Source: Batillaria attramentaria
Taxonomy: Eukaryota; Mollusca; Gastropoda; Batillariidae
Assembly: GCA_018292915.2 (NCBI GenBank)
Contig: JACVVK020000169.1
Coordinates: forward strand, 488,501-552,500
Reading direction: 5' to 3'
Length of the DNA: 64,000 nt
Positions 50,268 through 60,445 of this stretch are shown piece by piece. Within the stretch, counting starts at the first letter, position 1, and the number at the start of each line of letters is the position of its first letter. The notes beneath the pieces are model-generated. The model was not told the DNA's origin, ran no database searches, and saw only the letters and a list, made by a program, of their open reading frames with translations. Made by a program: the position numbers and the translations under genes.

Positions 50268-50615
50268 ACTTCTTTTAAAGCCTCTATGTTCATAACGACG
50301 CTGAGATGAAAAACTTGGGGAGCCGGGGTGGCCGAATGGTAGAGCGCTGGACTTTCATTGCTCGGGTCGTGAGTTCGAATCCCGGTTGGGGCCAAATATT
50401 TGTGCTGGTCTTCTCTCGCTGCCTCGTCTTTGATATCATCCATATGTGGTGGAAAAGGACGTTAAACTCCCAAACACCCACCCCCGTGATGAAAATCAGT
50501 CGATTTTAAAGCTCTAAGGCTGTTTACCAGATGGAAGGATGTTTCATTTGGCCACTGCAACCGTTTTCGTGACTTTGTGGCATCTACTATAGGAGAAATA
50601 CGACTTTCTTTGAGC
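50268..50615 (+). repeat. Dispersed repeat R, copy 1 (split by SINE copy 7)
   Basis: Left part: TTAAAGCCTCTATGTTC, ATAACGACGCTGAGATG. Right part after the SINE: TTTTAAAGCTCTAAGGCTG, GGAAGGATGTTTCATTTGG, GACTTTGTGGC, GAAATACGACTTTC. With the SINE removed it aligns to 56447-56611 and, in reverse, to 60296-60445. Confidence 0.75.
50317..50487 (+). mobile_element. tRNA-SINE, subfamily A, copy 7 (nested)
   Basis: Full copy (GACTTTCATTGC, B box GAGTTCGAATCCC). It is inserted inside a copy of another dispersed repeat: the flanks CTGAGATGAAAA and GATGAAAATCAG are the two halves of a sequence that is continuous at 56470-56500. The short duplication is GATGAAAA. Confidence 0.88.
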
Positions 50616-50647
50616 TAACCTTGAACCTACCCACCCCCCTCCCTCCC

Positions 50648-50649
<2 letters not shown>

Positions 50650-50701
<52 letters not shown>
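50650..50701 (+). repeat. (CA)n microsatellite
   Basis: About 26 CA units, followed by a G-rich stretch. Confidence 0.95.
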
Positions 50702-50703
<2 letters not shown>

Positions 50704-51171
50704 GGGGAGGGGGTGTTATAACGACGCTATTCATCGATGGTGAAAGTCTGTTGTTTCAACACATGCACGCTCGATCTCCGAAGCGTTAATGCTAAAGTCT
50801 ACTGATTCCACTACTAGCGTGGACCCCTGTGTCGCGATAGTCATTACTGAACGGTCTACAGTTCCGGTCTAACGGTAAAGAGTACCAGGGGTCTGATACA
50901 ATTACACGCCGACAGCCCGGTAACGGTTGCGCTCCATACAAACATCCACTGACGTTTGACCGTAAAGGTTAAATTACAACAATCGCTTACAATGCAGACA
51001 CGCTTTAAACGGTCGACATTCATTTATGACTAGAGCAACAAAGGATTTATCTACCCGGCCAACCCCGACATCCCACCCCCACCCCCAGTCGCCGCACACT
51101 GGAGCCAAGCGGACGATAAATGAATTCCGTTACTTTGTCTTCCACGCTCGTCATCTAACTATATGAGGGGT

Positions 51172-51207
51172 GTCTGTCTGTCTGTCTGTCTGTCTGTCTG
51201 CCTGTCC
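51172..51207 (+). repeat. (CTGT)n microsatellite
   Basis: About eight CTGT units, one imperfect. Confidence 0.9.
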
Positions 51208-52129
51208 ATCCTTCTATTCACGGGTTACTGGTCCACGGGAAGTATAACTCCGCTTAAGTAACTCCACTGTTCGGTTCGGCGACTTTGCATCGATTACCTC
51301 CCATCGCACGGATTCTCGACAAAGCCGGGCACATCTGCTAGTGTGCGATGCACAAGGTGGATTTCTTTCTCGAACACTGGGAAATAAACGATTGTACATT
51401 CAGTGTTTTCAGTGTCTTTCACAGTCACGGTGCTGCTACATCGTACAGATATATACTGCACCTTCTATAATTATTGAATTGCACGCACTGACATGAGTTC
51501 ACGAGAAGAAAACGTACATATATTCGACACGGAAAAGATGCGAGCCCATAACCCAAGAACACTGCAAGCTTTGCGAAGTAGTTAACCCGTCGACCGCAAG
51601 GTGTACATATCCCCCAGTGTGTATCAAGATAATATTGACTGACAGTGATTAGCCTGATATTTATCAAGGTAACGTTTCGTCAACCTCTCGCGCTAATCCC
51701 GTCAGGCCACGCGCGAGCACGTGGCCACTGACCTAATTAAGCCACTCGTTGCTGAATGGCGGGTGTAAAGAGACGACATTCTTATGTACACCGACACTGA
51801 ATGGGAGACGATCAGTCGTGGCGCGGGTGACCCGTATGTAAATGTTTGAAAGGTCAAGTGACGGAGAGACACTTTGTACACAGTATGTGTCGAGTGGACC
51901 TGCTGTATATGCACGTGCTTATGGGGATCGCGATGACGTAGATTTATATATGAGCAGGATTAGCGGCGAGAGACATTTCGGGTGTCACCTTACCAAAAAA
52001 ACATTATTCACGGAGTCCCGAACAGCTGAACTGGGTCTTTGTCGAGCTAAAACACGCTTCATCACCAGCAAATGATAGTTTTGCAACACGAGTGCACAGG
52101 CGCAAGGACATTAAATGACCGTGGGGTCA

Positions 52130-52192
52130 TTTGTTGTTGTTGTTGCTGCTGCTGCTGCTGTTTTGTTTTTGTTGTTGTTGTTGTTGTTGTTT
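52130..52192 (+). repeat. (TTG)n(CTG)n trinucleotide repeat
   Basis: TTG units with an internal CTG block. Confidence 0.9.
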
Positions 52193-52577
52193 TAGGTACC
52201 CTGTTTGGCAAGTGTGCTAGTCTGTAGTGATTTTTACTGTCACGAAAAAGCGTGAGGCCCTTGAGTTTTGTGTTATTTAGGTCAAGGTGCATGGCAGGCG
52301 GTCACAAAAAGAGGCAAGCTGCCAGTGAAGCTGGGACTTTTTGCACAGAGGTGGGGCACAAGTGAGGCAAGCGGATTTGTGTGAACTGCCTTGTCTTAGC
52401 GAAGATAGAATCAGCCCGTTTAAACTGAGACGACATAGTGTCCTTAAACAACGGATTGCTACAACACTAGGGACCAGCACGACAGTATGATTATGGTTGT
52501 TCTGTAAAATGCAACCAACTCTGGAAACCTGTGTGCGGTCCGTTTGGTATACTGTACGGAGATACGCCTTCTACCAG

Positions 52578-52755
52578 GGACCCGGGGTGGCCGAATGGTA
52601 GAGTCTTGGACTTCTAATGCTCGGGTCGTGAGTTCGAATCCCGGCTGGGATCAAATATTTGTGCTGGCCTTTTTCATCGTTGCCCCGTCTTTGATATTAC
52701 CCGTATGTGGTGGAAAAGGACGTTAAACCCCTAACCACCCACCCACTCACCCACC
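52578..52755 (+). mobile_element. tRNA-SINE, copy 8 (intermediate between A and B)
   Basis: Has the subfamily B anticodon-loop GACTTCTAATGC and CTTTTTCATCG body, but the A-type B box GAGTTCGAATCCC and AAAAGGACG. It may be an intermediate between the two groups. No clear target-site duplication. Confidence 0.85.
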
Positions 52756-52857
52756 CAGTGACAAGGGAGATAATCAAATTGGACTCCCCTTTTCCGTTGC
52801 TATGCCGCTTAAAAAGTGTCGACGACGTTTGTCTCCCTTGAAAGCCGTTATCTTAAA

Positions 52858-53026
52858 GGGTGGGTGGGTGTCCAGGGGTTTAACGTCCTTTTCCACCACA
52901 TAGGGTGATATCAAAGACGGGGCAACGATGAAAAAGCCAGCACAATATTTGGCCCCAGCCGGGATCGAACTCACGCCCCGAGCAATAGAAGTCCAACGCT
53001 CTACCATTCGACCACCCCGGCTCCCC
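52858..53026 (-). mobile_element. tRNA-SINE, subfamily B, copy 9 (TSD)
   Basis: Reverse copy with GACTTCTATTGC and B box GAGTTCGATCCC. Flanked by CCGTTATCTTAAA and CCGTTATTTTAAA (52845-52857, 53027-53039), one mismatch. It forms an inverted pair with copy 8, about 100 bp away. Confidence 0.88.
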
Positions 53027-53360
53027 CCGTTATTTTAAAACATGAGCATATACACAGCTTAAGACTGTATAAACATATTAGTACAAGTCTGCTTGTGGTC
53101 GATAAACGGCCGTGTTCAATCGTTCTAACCGACAACTGAAAATCCAAAAGCGTTTTTCCCGGAGCGGCTATGCCGTGGGAACTCGCTGGTTGACGGTGCA
53201 ATTATTTGGAGCGGCACCGTGACAGCACCGGAAAAACGCCCGTCCCATTCTGTTTCACCCCCGTGTTTATAGACTTGTCAATCTAGGATCAACTCTGAAA
53301 AAAAAGGGGGCGTATATATAACAAGTGGAAACAAAAAACAAACAAAAAAAACCCAAAAAA

Positions 53361-53462
53361 ACACCGGGTGTTGGTCTGCTGGCGAGGTGGGGAAAAAAAA
53401 AACAAAAAAAAACACCGGGTGTTGGTCTGCTGGCGAGGTGGGGAAAAAAAAAACAAAAAAAA
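53361..53462 (+). repeat. 51-bp tandem duplication with A-rich ends
   Basis: ACACCGGGTGTTGGTCTGCT then GGCGAGGTGGGG and an A-rich tail, at 53361 and again at 53412. The unit contains the small palindrome ACACCGGGTGT. Poly-A separators suggest slippage-mediated duplication. Confidence 0.8.
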
Positions 53463-54001
53463 AACATGCTTCAACAACGGAGAGTAAGTACACTGTCATT
53501 TCACTCTGTGAAAACGTAATCGACCTCTCTCAGTTAACTAGCAACAGCCAGGGAAGTCCCCACTGACACACAGCCTGTAACCGTCTTTCGGCGGCGAGCA
53601 CGTTTCAAGTATAGGTACAAGTTGTCAGTTTAATCAACAACAACAACAACAACAACCGTCAAGCCCCCATCATGGGCGTCACGCCCACGGCGCAAACACA
53701 CCGGCTAAACATCGCCCGAACGCGTGTCCCCCGCACCGACATCAAAGACGCCGCCAGACGTACACAGGACGTAGAGGGGACGTAGCGGGACGTTGTATGC
53801 TCGGCATGTGTGGCCAGGAGAGGCTCTGTGATAAATTCCGGCGCTGGACACATCGTCTTCCTCACACACGAACGGTAACACCTACACGTGTAAGTTAAAG
53901 CGAGACTGATGGGGAGAAGTCGTCACTCGTCAGTGGACGAAGGTGGCAGATCTATGCCGGTTCATTAGGGCAAACGACAACCAGTGAAAGGCTAAGTGCG
54001 A

Positions 54002-54155
54002 GGGTGGGTGGGTGTTTGGGGGTTTAACGTCCTTTTCCACCACATAGGGTGATATCAAAGACGGGGCAACGATGAAAAAGCCAGCACAAATATTTGGCCC
54101 CAGCCGGGATCGAACTCACGACCCGAGCATTAGAAGTCCAACGCTCTACCATTCG
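54002..54155 (-). mobile_element. tRNA-SINE, subfamily B, copy 10 (head lost)
   Basis: Reverse copy that runs from the (CACC)n tail to ATTCG in the A-box arm, where it stops abruptly at a G-rich tract (54156-54180). The body is nearly identical to copies 11 and 13. The head loss looks like 5' truncation or a later rearrangement at the G tract. Confidence 0.85.
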
Positions 54156-54496
54156 GGGGGAGGGGGGGGGGGGTTGGGTTGGGAGCCGGAGTACCCGGAG
54201 AGAATCCCCGAAGATCAGCCCATGTGCAGTAAGAAGATTTCTGAAAAGACTATACTGAAAAGAGAACGACATCAACATTGTGTGAACACTTTTACCATTC
54301 TTGACTAACGAAGAAATGTGTCATAGATGACCGTGGCATATCCCGGCATATCCCGGCTTGTAACAAAGTCACTACTCAGTGTATCTCTCATTTTGCAGCC
54401 CCGGAATTTGGGATTCACAAACCTCACTTTCGTGCCTTAGTTTCAGTTGGACTGTACTTAAGCGACAGCCGGTTTGAGAAAGTCCATGCATTTGTG

Positions 54497-54669
54497 GGAA
54501 ATCCGGGGTGGTCGAATGGTAGAGCGCTGGACTTCTAATGCTCGGGTCGTGAGTTCGATCCCGGCTGGGGCCAAATATTTGTGCTGGCTTTTTCATCGTT
54601 GCCCCGTCTTTGATATCACTTTATGTGGTGGAAACGGACGTTAAACCCCCAAACACCCACCCACCCACC
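54497..54669 (+). mobile_element. tRNA-SINE, subfamily B, copy 11 (clear TSD)
   Basis: Full copy with GACTTCTAATGC, B box GAGTTCGATCCC, CTTTTTCATCG and GAAACGGACGTTAAACCCCC. Perfect 13-bp target-site duplication CCATGCATTTGTG at 54484-54496 and 54670-54682. It shares the GAAACGG change with copy 13. Confidence 0.93.
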
Positions 54670-55385
54670 CCATGCATTTGTGTGGTGACCTGCGCGTTAG
54701 TTACGCTTTAAGCTGCACAATCGGTTCCTTGTGCTGACCGAGACTAACAATGTCACGATGACCTGAGTCGAGAGACCTGTCAGCTACTCGGGGCTCAAAC
54801 CCAAACGATCTGGACAGCAGACAAACTCCGCAGAGGGTGAATGGTGGGGGAAGGGGGGGGGGTGTCTGATGGCCTTCAAGGACCCTGTTGGTGTGGGCAA
54901 GCCGAGGACGCCCGTCATTACGTGGTTCCAACATTTTAACAGTCTCGCAACACGCGGGGCGCAAGGGCACACAACCAAACAAAGGGAGACAACTTTAATC
55001 GGCGCTCGGACAAACTTTGGCCGGTGCTGGTCAGAGAGAAGGCTGTGCCGCCGACCAAACACACTCCCTGCTCCTTCAGGTGCCACACGTGCTGTCCCGT
55101 GCTGCCATGGCAACAGAGAGTGTGGCGACGAATGCAGTTGTGGTTGCAGTAATTGTTTACAGCCAACTGCCACAAAGCAAACAGCGGAGTAACAAGTGTG
55201 ATAAACAGACAAAACGACAGAGCAACGAGTACTGAGTAACGAGTCTAGCGGCCACTGTTTCACCAGTCCTGTCGGATGACGTGTGTCTCCAAAGAGAAAC
55301 TATGAGTCAAGGAATGACGTCAAATATTCTAAGTAGCTCTGCACAGATGCACGAACCGTCCACAATTTTTTTCAGCATAATAATA

Positions 55386-55445
<60 letters not shown>
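55386..55445 (+). repeat. (GT)n(GA)n microsatellite
   Basis: GT run of about 42 bases, then GA units. Confidence 0.92.
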
Positions 55446-55560
55446 TCCAGTGTGCGTGTTAACCATCACACCAGTCTACATCACTAACCTTCATTGCCAA
55501 CCGAGATTCAGATATTGTTAAGACAGAATACCAACAAATGCAACTGCAACAGTCACGTAA

Positions 55561-55685
55561 GGGTGATATCAAAGACGGGGCAACGATGTAAAAGCCAGCA
55601 CAAATATTTGACCACAGCCGGATTCGAACTCACGACCCGAGCGCTGGAAGTCCAACGCTCTACCATTCGGCCACCCCGGCTCTCC
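55561..55685 (-). mobile_element. tRNA-SINE, copy 12 (3' end missing)
   Basis: Reverse copy from the head GGAGAGCCGGGGTGG to GATATCACCC; the AAAAGGACG end and tail are absent. The body has TTTTACATCG like subfamily B, but the B box is A-type. No target-site duplication seen. Confidence 0.82.
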
Positions 55686-56307
55686 ACATCGCAAACAGGG
55701 TACGAATTACTGTAGTAAAGGTGTTTGTGCATGCGGAGTATGAAACTAGCCCTGAAGCTGCAATGTGACAGACAAACGCTCCTTGGCTTACTTGGCTTGA
55801 AGCAAGACTAAGGCCGCTGTCGTCATTACAATTATGATCGGGCTGATAATTAATCTCCATCAAAAGGGTGCGATATCTGCTCCCCCCCACCCCCACCCCC
55901 CAAGCCGTCAGACATGCACGCCAGAGGGGACAGCGTTATCGGAGGGAGGTAGACATAACAGCATACTTTGATCTCGACTGGATTGCAGTAATGCCTCTGA
56001 GGACCAGTTCTGACTGACGAGCAGCGTGAAATATGGGATATGTCCCCTCTCTCGTAGTAGTCACCGAATAAAATATGCTACTACCGAGCAATATAGTAAG
56101 GAAACGAGACAAATTCCTGTTGAGAAATCACGGTCGTGATCACGCTTCACGAGAGTTCATGTTCGTAACGAGTTCTCAGGGGAGAAAAACAGCCACTTAC
56201 AACGCTCAAATGCTGTTTGCCAAATGAATAGATTTCCTTCTGGTCATCGCGATCATTTTCGGACTCTGCGGCTTCGAATAGAATGACCTGATGCCCGGGT
56301 TAAGAAC

Positions 56308-56364
56308 ATTCGATGAGAAGTTTTTCACAGCGTTGTTGTATGCCTGACAAACGTATCGAGACTT
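56308..56364 (+). repeat. Short direct repeat pair, unit 1
   Basis: ATTCGATGAGAAG, TTTTTCACAGCG, GTATGCCTG, CG..TCGAGACTT. It recurs at 56812-56869 (ATTCGATGAAAAG, TTTCCACACGC, GTATGCCTG, CGTCTTGAGACAT), about 500 bp downstream on the other side of repeat R copy 2. Confidence 0.55.
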
Positions 56365-56446
56365 TAAACGTTGCCAGCTGTATCAGGAAGTCTTTCGATT
56401 CGATTGCAATACTGGCCAGGCACCAAGGTAACCGTGAACAGTGTCA

Positions 56447-56611
56447 TGAAGGCAGTTAAAGCCTCTATGTCCGTAACGCCGCTGAGATGGAAAACTGTCG
56501 TTTTGAAGCTCAAAGGCTGTTTGCTAGATAGAGGGATGTTTGATATGTCCATTGCGACCATTTTCTTGACTTTGTGGCTTCCAGTATCACAGAAATACAA
56601 TTTTCTTTGAG
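56447..56611 (+). repeat. Dispersed repeat R, copy 2
   Basis: Uninterrupted copy: TTAAAGCCTCTATGTCC, GTAACGCCGCTGAGATGG, AAACTGTCGTTTTGAAGCTC, AAAGGCTGTTTGCTAGATAG, GACTTTGTGGCTTCCAGTA, GAAATACAATTTTCTTTGA. It shows the ancestral state at the SINE 7 insertion point. No long ORF; family type unknown. Confidence 0.75.
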
Positions 56612-56811
56612 CCTACGGCTCAGTTTATTTTTAACAGACTGGGACTGGAAAAAGTTAATAGAAATAGCAACCAGTCAGAGCCGTCTAGCTGGTCCGCAGC
56701 CCGCAACCAAATAACGTCGTCTGCACTTCTAGAAGAACTTATCAGGTCACCACAATGGTTTCAGATGCTATACTGTGACCCTAGTGACTGATTCTAATGC
56801 ACGGATTCAGC

Positions 56812-56869
56812 GTATTCGATGAAAAGATTTCCACACGCTCTCGTATGCCTGTTGTGCGTCTTGAGACAT
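56812..56869 (+). repeat. Short direct repeat pair, unit 2
   Basis: Second copy of the 56308-56364 sequence, diverged. Together the pair brackets repeat R copy 2, which could mean that R is part of a longer element present here in partly duplicated form. Confidence 0.55.
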
Positions 56870-57577
56870 ACACTAGTCTGATACACGACACTGCGAAAGT
56901 TCACGACATCACGAAACGTCCCGATGTTAACGGCGGGCACGGTCTCCTTGACGCTCGCTATCAAGACGGGGAGGGGCGGGAGGAGGCGTGATGACGTCAC
57001 GCTGTTTGTCCAGTCACGCGCCGGAGCGGGCCGACATCGCAATGTCAAGCGACCAAACAGTGTCCCCCAACTACAACTACAACAACAACAGACCTCAAGA
57101 TACACTACACAGGCAGCAGCAACACAAGCAGGCTGGGACAAGGACATGAATGTCTTGTTAGAGCGACAAGCACATACTTACATCCCGCATTCCTTCCCTG
57201 TGTGTGTGCGTGTGCGAGGTTTACAAGCCAGTACAAGCATCTGCAGCCTACTAACAGATTTGTTTCACTGTCACAGCGTCCTGAAATAACACTGATTACG
57301 AATTCCACCGTTCAGAACAAAACTAATGAATGGACTCCAAGCACGAAGAATGAGCAGAACTGTTTGCGGCTTGAGGGAATCGTGATTCTGACTTGCAAGA
57401 GCAGCCTTGCTCTGGGGTATCTAAATCTTTAGGAGAACGATTTCATATAGACAACTGAACACTCATACGGTTCAGTATATGTCAGAAAACGCTGTTATTC
57501 TGTTGCTCTGAAATGTACAGGATACCTGTCTCCTAAATCTGCAACAGTCACTATGGCGGTGCACGGCACAGCAAAGC

Positions 57578-57581
<4 letters not shown>

Positions 57582-57609
<28 letters not shown>
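57582..57609 (+). repeat. (GA)n microsatellite
   Basis: About 14 GA units. Confidence 0.93.
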
Positions 57610-57610
<1 letters not shown>

Positions 57611-57801
57611 AACGGCGACCAAACTGGCGGCACGCGCAGGCGTGACTTGGAGTCAAGGGCACATAACCCAGCAGATCCCGAGACTTGACGCCCGGGTGAG
57701 AAGAACGACACCCAAACCACAAATCGCCCCAACACTGAGCCCGCCATCAGCCAGGCCTCACACAGCCACACACCAGCTGCGGCGTCGGCAGAACCTTCAC
57801 G

Positions 57802-58298
57802 TCGTTTAGGTCTTGAGCACAGAACTGTCCCTTTTTTTGGTGATAGCAACGCTTACAAGCTAAACCGGACCTTCAATGCTGTTTCTTTCATGCCCAAGCC
57901 AATAGGACAAAGATCAAGGTTTTCAACATCGACAGCTATAGTATAACCAATCGTTTACGTCTTGAGCACAGAACTGTCCCTATTTGGTAATACGTATCAA
58001 TGCTTACAGTAACCTTCACAAGCCATACCGGACCTTAAATGCAATCTCTTTCATGCCCAAGCCAATAAGACAACTCACAAAGACCAAGTTTTTCAACATC
58101 GACGACCAATCGTTTCGGTCTTGAGCACATAACTGTCCCTATTTGGTAATATCAATGCCTACAGTAGCCGGACAAAGCCACACGCTGAACCGGACCGTCA
58201 CGCCGGCCATACCTTATTGTGGATGCAATATGTTTCATGTCAAGGCCAGCACGTCAATGATCAAGTTTTCTAACATCGATAGCTATAGTATAAGCGAA
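57802..58298 (+). repeat. Three tandem units of 150-188 bp
   Basis: Units begin at 57802, 57952 and 58111 with CGTTT..GTCTTGAGCACA, then AACTGTCCCT.TTTGG, CCGGACC, TTTCATG.C.AGCCA and TTTTCAACATCGAC. Units 1 and 3 also share AGCTATAGTATAA, absent from unit 2. Unit 3 has about 30 extra bases. Divergence is moderate, so the array is not new. No ORF spans it consistently. Confidence 0.8.
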
Positions 58299-58408
58299 AC
58301 TTACCGAACACAACACTTAGAAACTCATTTTGAGAAACTGGAAAGTATGGCTCCAAACTGTAACCAGTTCGAGGACCGGGAACACGTACAAGTTTCAACA
58401 TCCATCAG

Positions 58409-58546
58409 TATGTCCACAAGGTGTCGCAACTGTTGCGCCGCGCCCACGATTCCCACGTCCCCGATCTGGCTGCCGACGGTGATGTGGACGAGGAGTGTTC
58501 TGGGTGCAGCATGACGTGTCGTGTCTGTGGCGGGGTGACGCTATAA
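58409..58546 (+). other. Coding-like stretch, possible terminal exon
   Basis: After a possible acceptor (CATCCATCAG|TATGTC) one frame reads YVHKVSQLLRRAHDS... and ends CSGCSMTCRVCGGVTL before TAA, about 45 codons with mostly G/C third positions and a C-x2-C-x3-C-x2-C cluster. No family is recognised. The opposite strand is also open here, with a frame containing TVGSQIGDVGIVGAAQQL, so strand is not settled. It lies directly after the three-unit tandem repeat. Chance openness in GC-rich DNA is quite possible. Confidence 0.2.
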
Positions 58547-59300
58547 TATCGCTATGTGTGCGCGCCGTGCCAGCCCCTCTGTATTGTCTCAATCCCCTGG
58601 AGACCCGAGTCTCCTGCAAACTTTGCCGCGCTGCACCGCCACTGAGGGGTCGCGATGAGATGCACACACAAAAGGAGTCTCTCCACAAACAACATCTTCA
58701 AACAAACATCTTCAAACAAAGTCTTCAATTTTTGTCCCCTCGGACACAGTGGCGTTTTATTGGGAGGTGGGGGGTGAGGGTCACAAAAGTCAACGCGCGA
58801 GGACCCGGGGAAAGCCAGGGGGGCATCGCAATCCTTCGGCCCGTGGCAAACCCTTTTCGTTTTGATCTGCGAGTCAGAGGTGAGGAATACGTGGACACCC
58901 TGGGACTCGGCCCGTCCCCTCTTACGTTCCCAGCCTGATCCGGCGGGCGTCCAGTTTGCTGGACGTGGCCACAAGAGGTCGAGGACCGCGACGGCCCACT
59001 GCAAATTGTTGTCTTATTAAACGCGTCCGGAGCTCGCATGAAAAAGTGTTATTGTAACGAGCCGGCCATAAGACAAACACGGCGCCCGCCATGAAACAAA
59101 GTGGTATGTTAAACACGGACCGCCCGCCTCCTGCCGTCCTGCTTAAACATCTCGCCGAGAACAAACACGAGGGCAGCGGTGCTGTGGCCCTCCACCTCCC
59201 TCCCTCCTTCCCTACCTCCTTCCCTCCAGTCCACATCACTATCACTTGGTCAGTCTCCGGGCAGGACGAGCTGTGGTCAAACTGAGGACAGAAGCGGACA
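58547..59300. other. GC-rich block without clear gene
   Basis: Elevated G+C and CpG content with overlapping long open frames on both strands and no recognisable domain. It could be a CpG-rich regulatory block or the neighbourhood of an unrecognised exon. Confidence 0.3.
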
Positions 59301-59519
59301 GGTTTGCAGAAGAAAACTTATAGCTCAATAGGCGTTCCAAAGTCGATGCCTCATCTACCTCAAATGACGCACACAGAAATTAGAGCTCATTCAAATGATG
59401 CCCACCCCCACCCAAAAAAGACTATACTCAGTCGACCACAAACAAAATATAGACATTTTAACATTTACCACAACCAGAGGAGCTGCCAAAACGACTGTAC
59501 TGAGCCACACCAGATCCTA

Positions 59520-59705
59520 TCCAAAAGTCAAAGTCAAAAGATTTTATTCCATTCTCCCCTAGCGGGGTGTGGAGGAATGAACAAAGTAAAAGGGACGAGA
59601 CATGCATAAGCGGTGCAAAAATGACATCCAACAAAAATATACGATGCGCGCAAACAGAAAAGAGAGAATAAAAACATGTACATTGGCGGCAGTAAAACAA
59701 GCTTT
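59520..59705 (-). repeat. Retroposon-like 3' tail with GACTTT repeats
   Basis: On the minus strand the end reads GGAATAAAATCTTTTGACTT then TGACTTTTGG. AATAAA followed by short (GACTTT)-type repeats resembles 3' tails of invertebrate SINE/LINE elements. The body upstream is not recognised, so the 5' limit is a guess. Confidence 0.35.
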
Positions 59706-60295
59706 TATGAAACAAAACGTACTCGGAGGACGCCCTGTACGTATTCTATGGATGACATAAATTTTCTAAAAGTAAAAGACACTCACATTACTTTCTTCTT
59801 AGCGTCTGTGTGCAAAGTTGTGTCCGCGGATCGCATTTCAGATAACTACACATATGTGCATGCATGCATCCTAAAGATCAGATAACTGCTGTTGTGCATG
59901 TATGAGGTAATCAAAGTGATTGAGAACCCAACCTGCCTCGTCCCTCGGGGGTATTTGCACTGATCCTAGTCTATGAGATCCGATCCAACAAGTCGTTATA
60001 GTATCGTTTCTTTCTGCCAATAGGATAACGTTTGAATGCCCGGGCTTACATATTCCCCCTCCACACGTATACATCAACTGTGTTTCCCACGACCTCCGAT
60101 ACTTTCAAGATCAAGAGATAGAAAGAGCGATAAATCCCGCAAAGTCTATGGCACGTTACAACAATGCTCGTATCCAGGATGTCTTCGTGAGTGGGTACAT
60201 CGTGGTCCGATCCCTCAGTGCCAAAACCACGACCCTTCAGCTTTGTCAGAGGTCACTAGTCCCAGTCTGTCCAGGAATGGACCGAAGGCTCGAAG

Positions 60296-60445
60296 AAAAA
60301 TCGTATTTCTCTACTACTAGAAGCCACAAAGTCACGAGAACGGTCGCAATGGCCAAATGAAACATCCTTCTATCTGACAAACAGCCTTAGAGCTTCGAAA
60401 ACGACAGTTTTCCGTCTGAGCGGCGTTACGAACGAGAGATTTGAA
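60296..60445 (-). repeat. Dispersed repeat R, copy 3
   Basis: Reverse-oriented copy: on the minus strand GTAACGCCGCTCAGACGG, AAACTGTCGTTTTCGAAGC, TCTAAGGCTGTTTGTCAG, GATGTTTCATTTGGCCATTG, GACTTTGTGGCTTCTAGTA. Closest to copy 2 on the left and copy 1 in the middle. Confidence 0.75.

Noticed and set aside
58552..59004. 150-codon minus-strand frame in a GC-rich block
   Set aside because: Both strands are open because of base composition; no domain seen.
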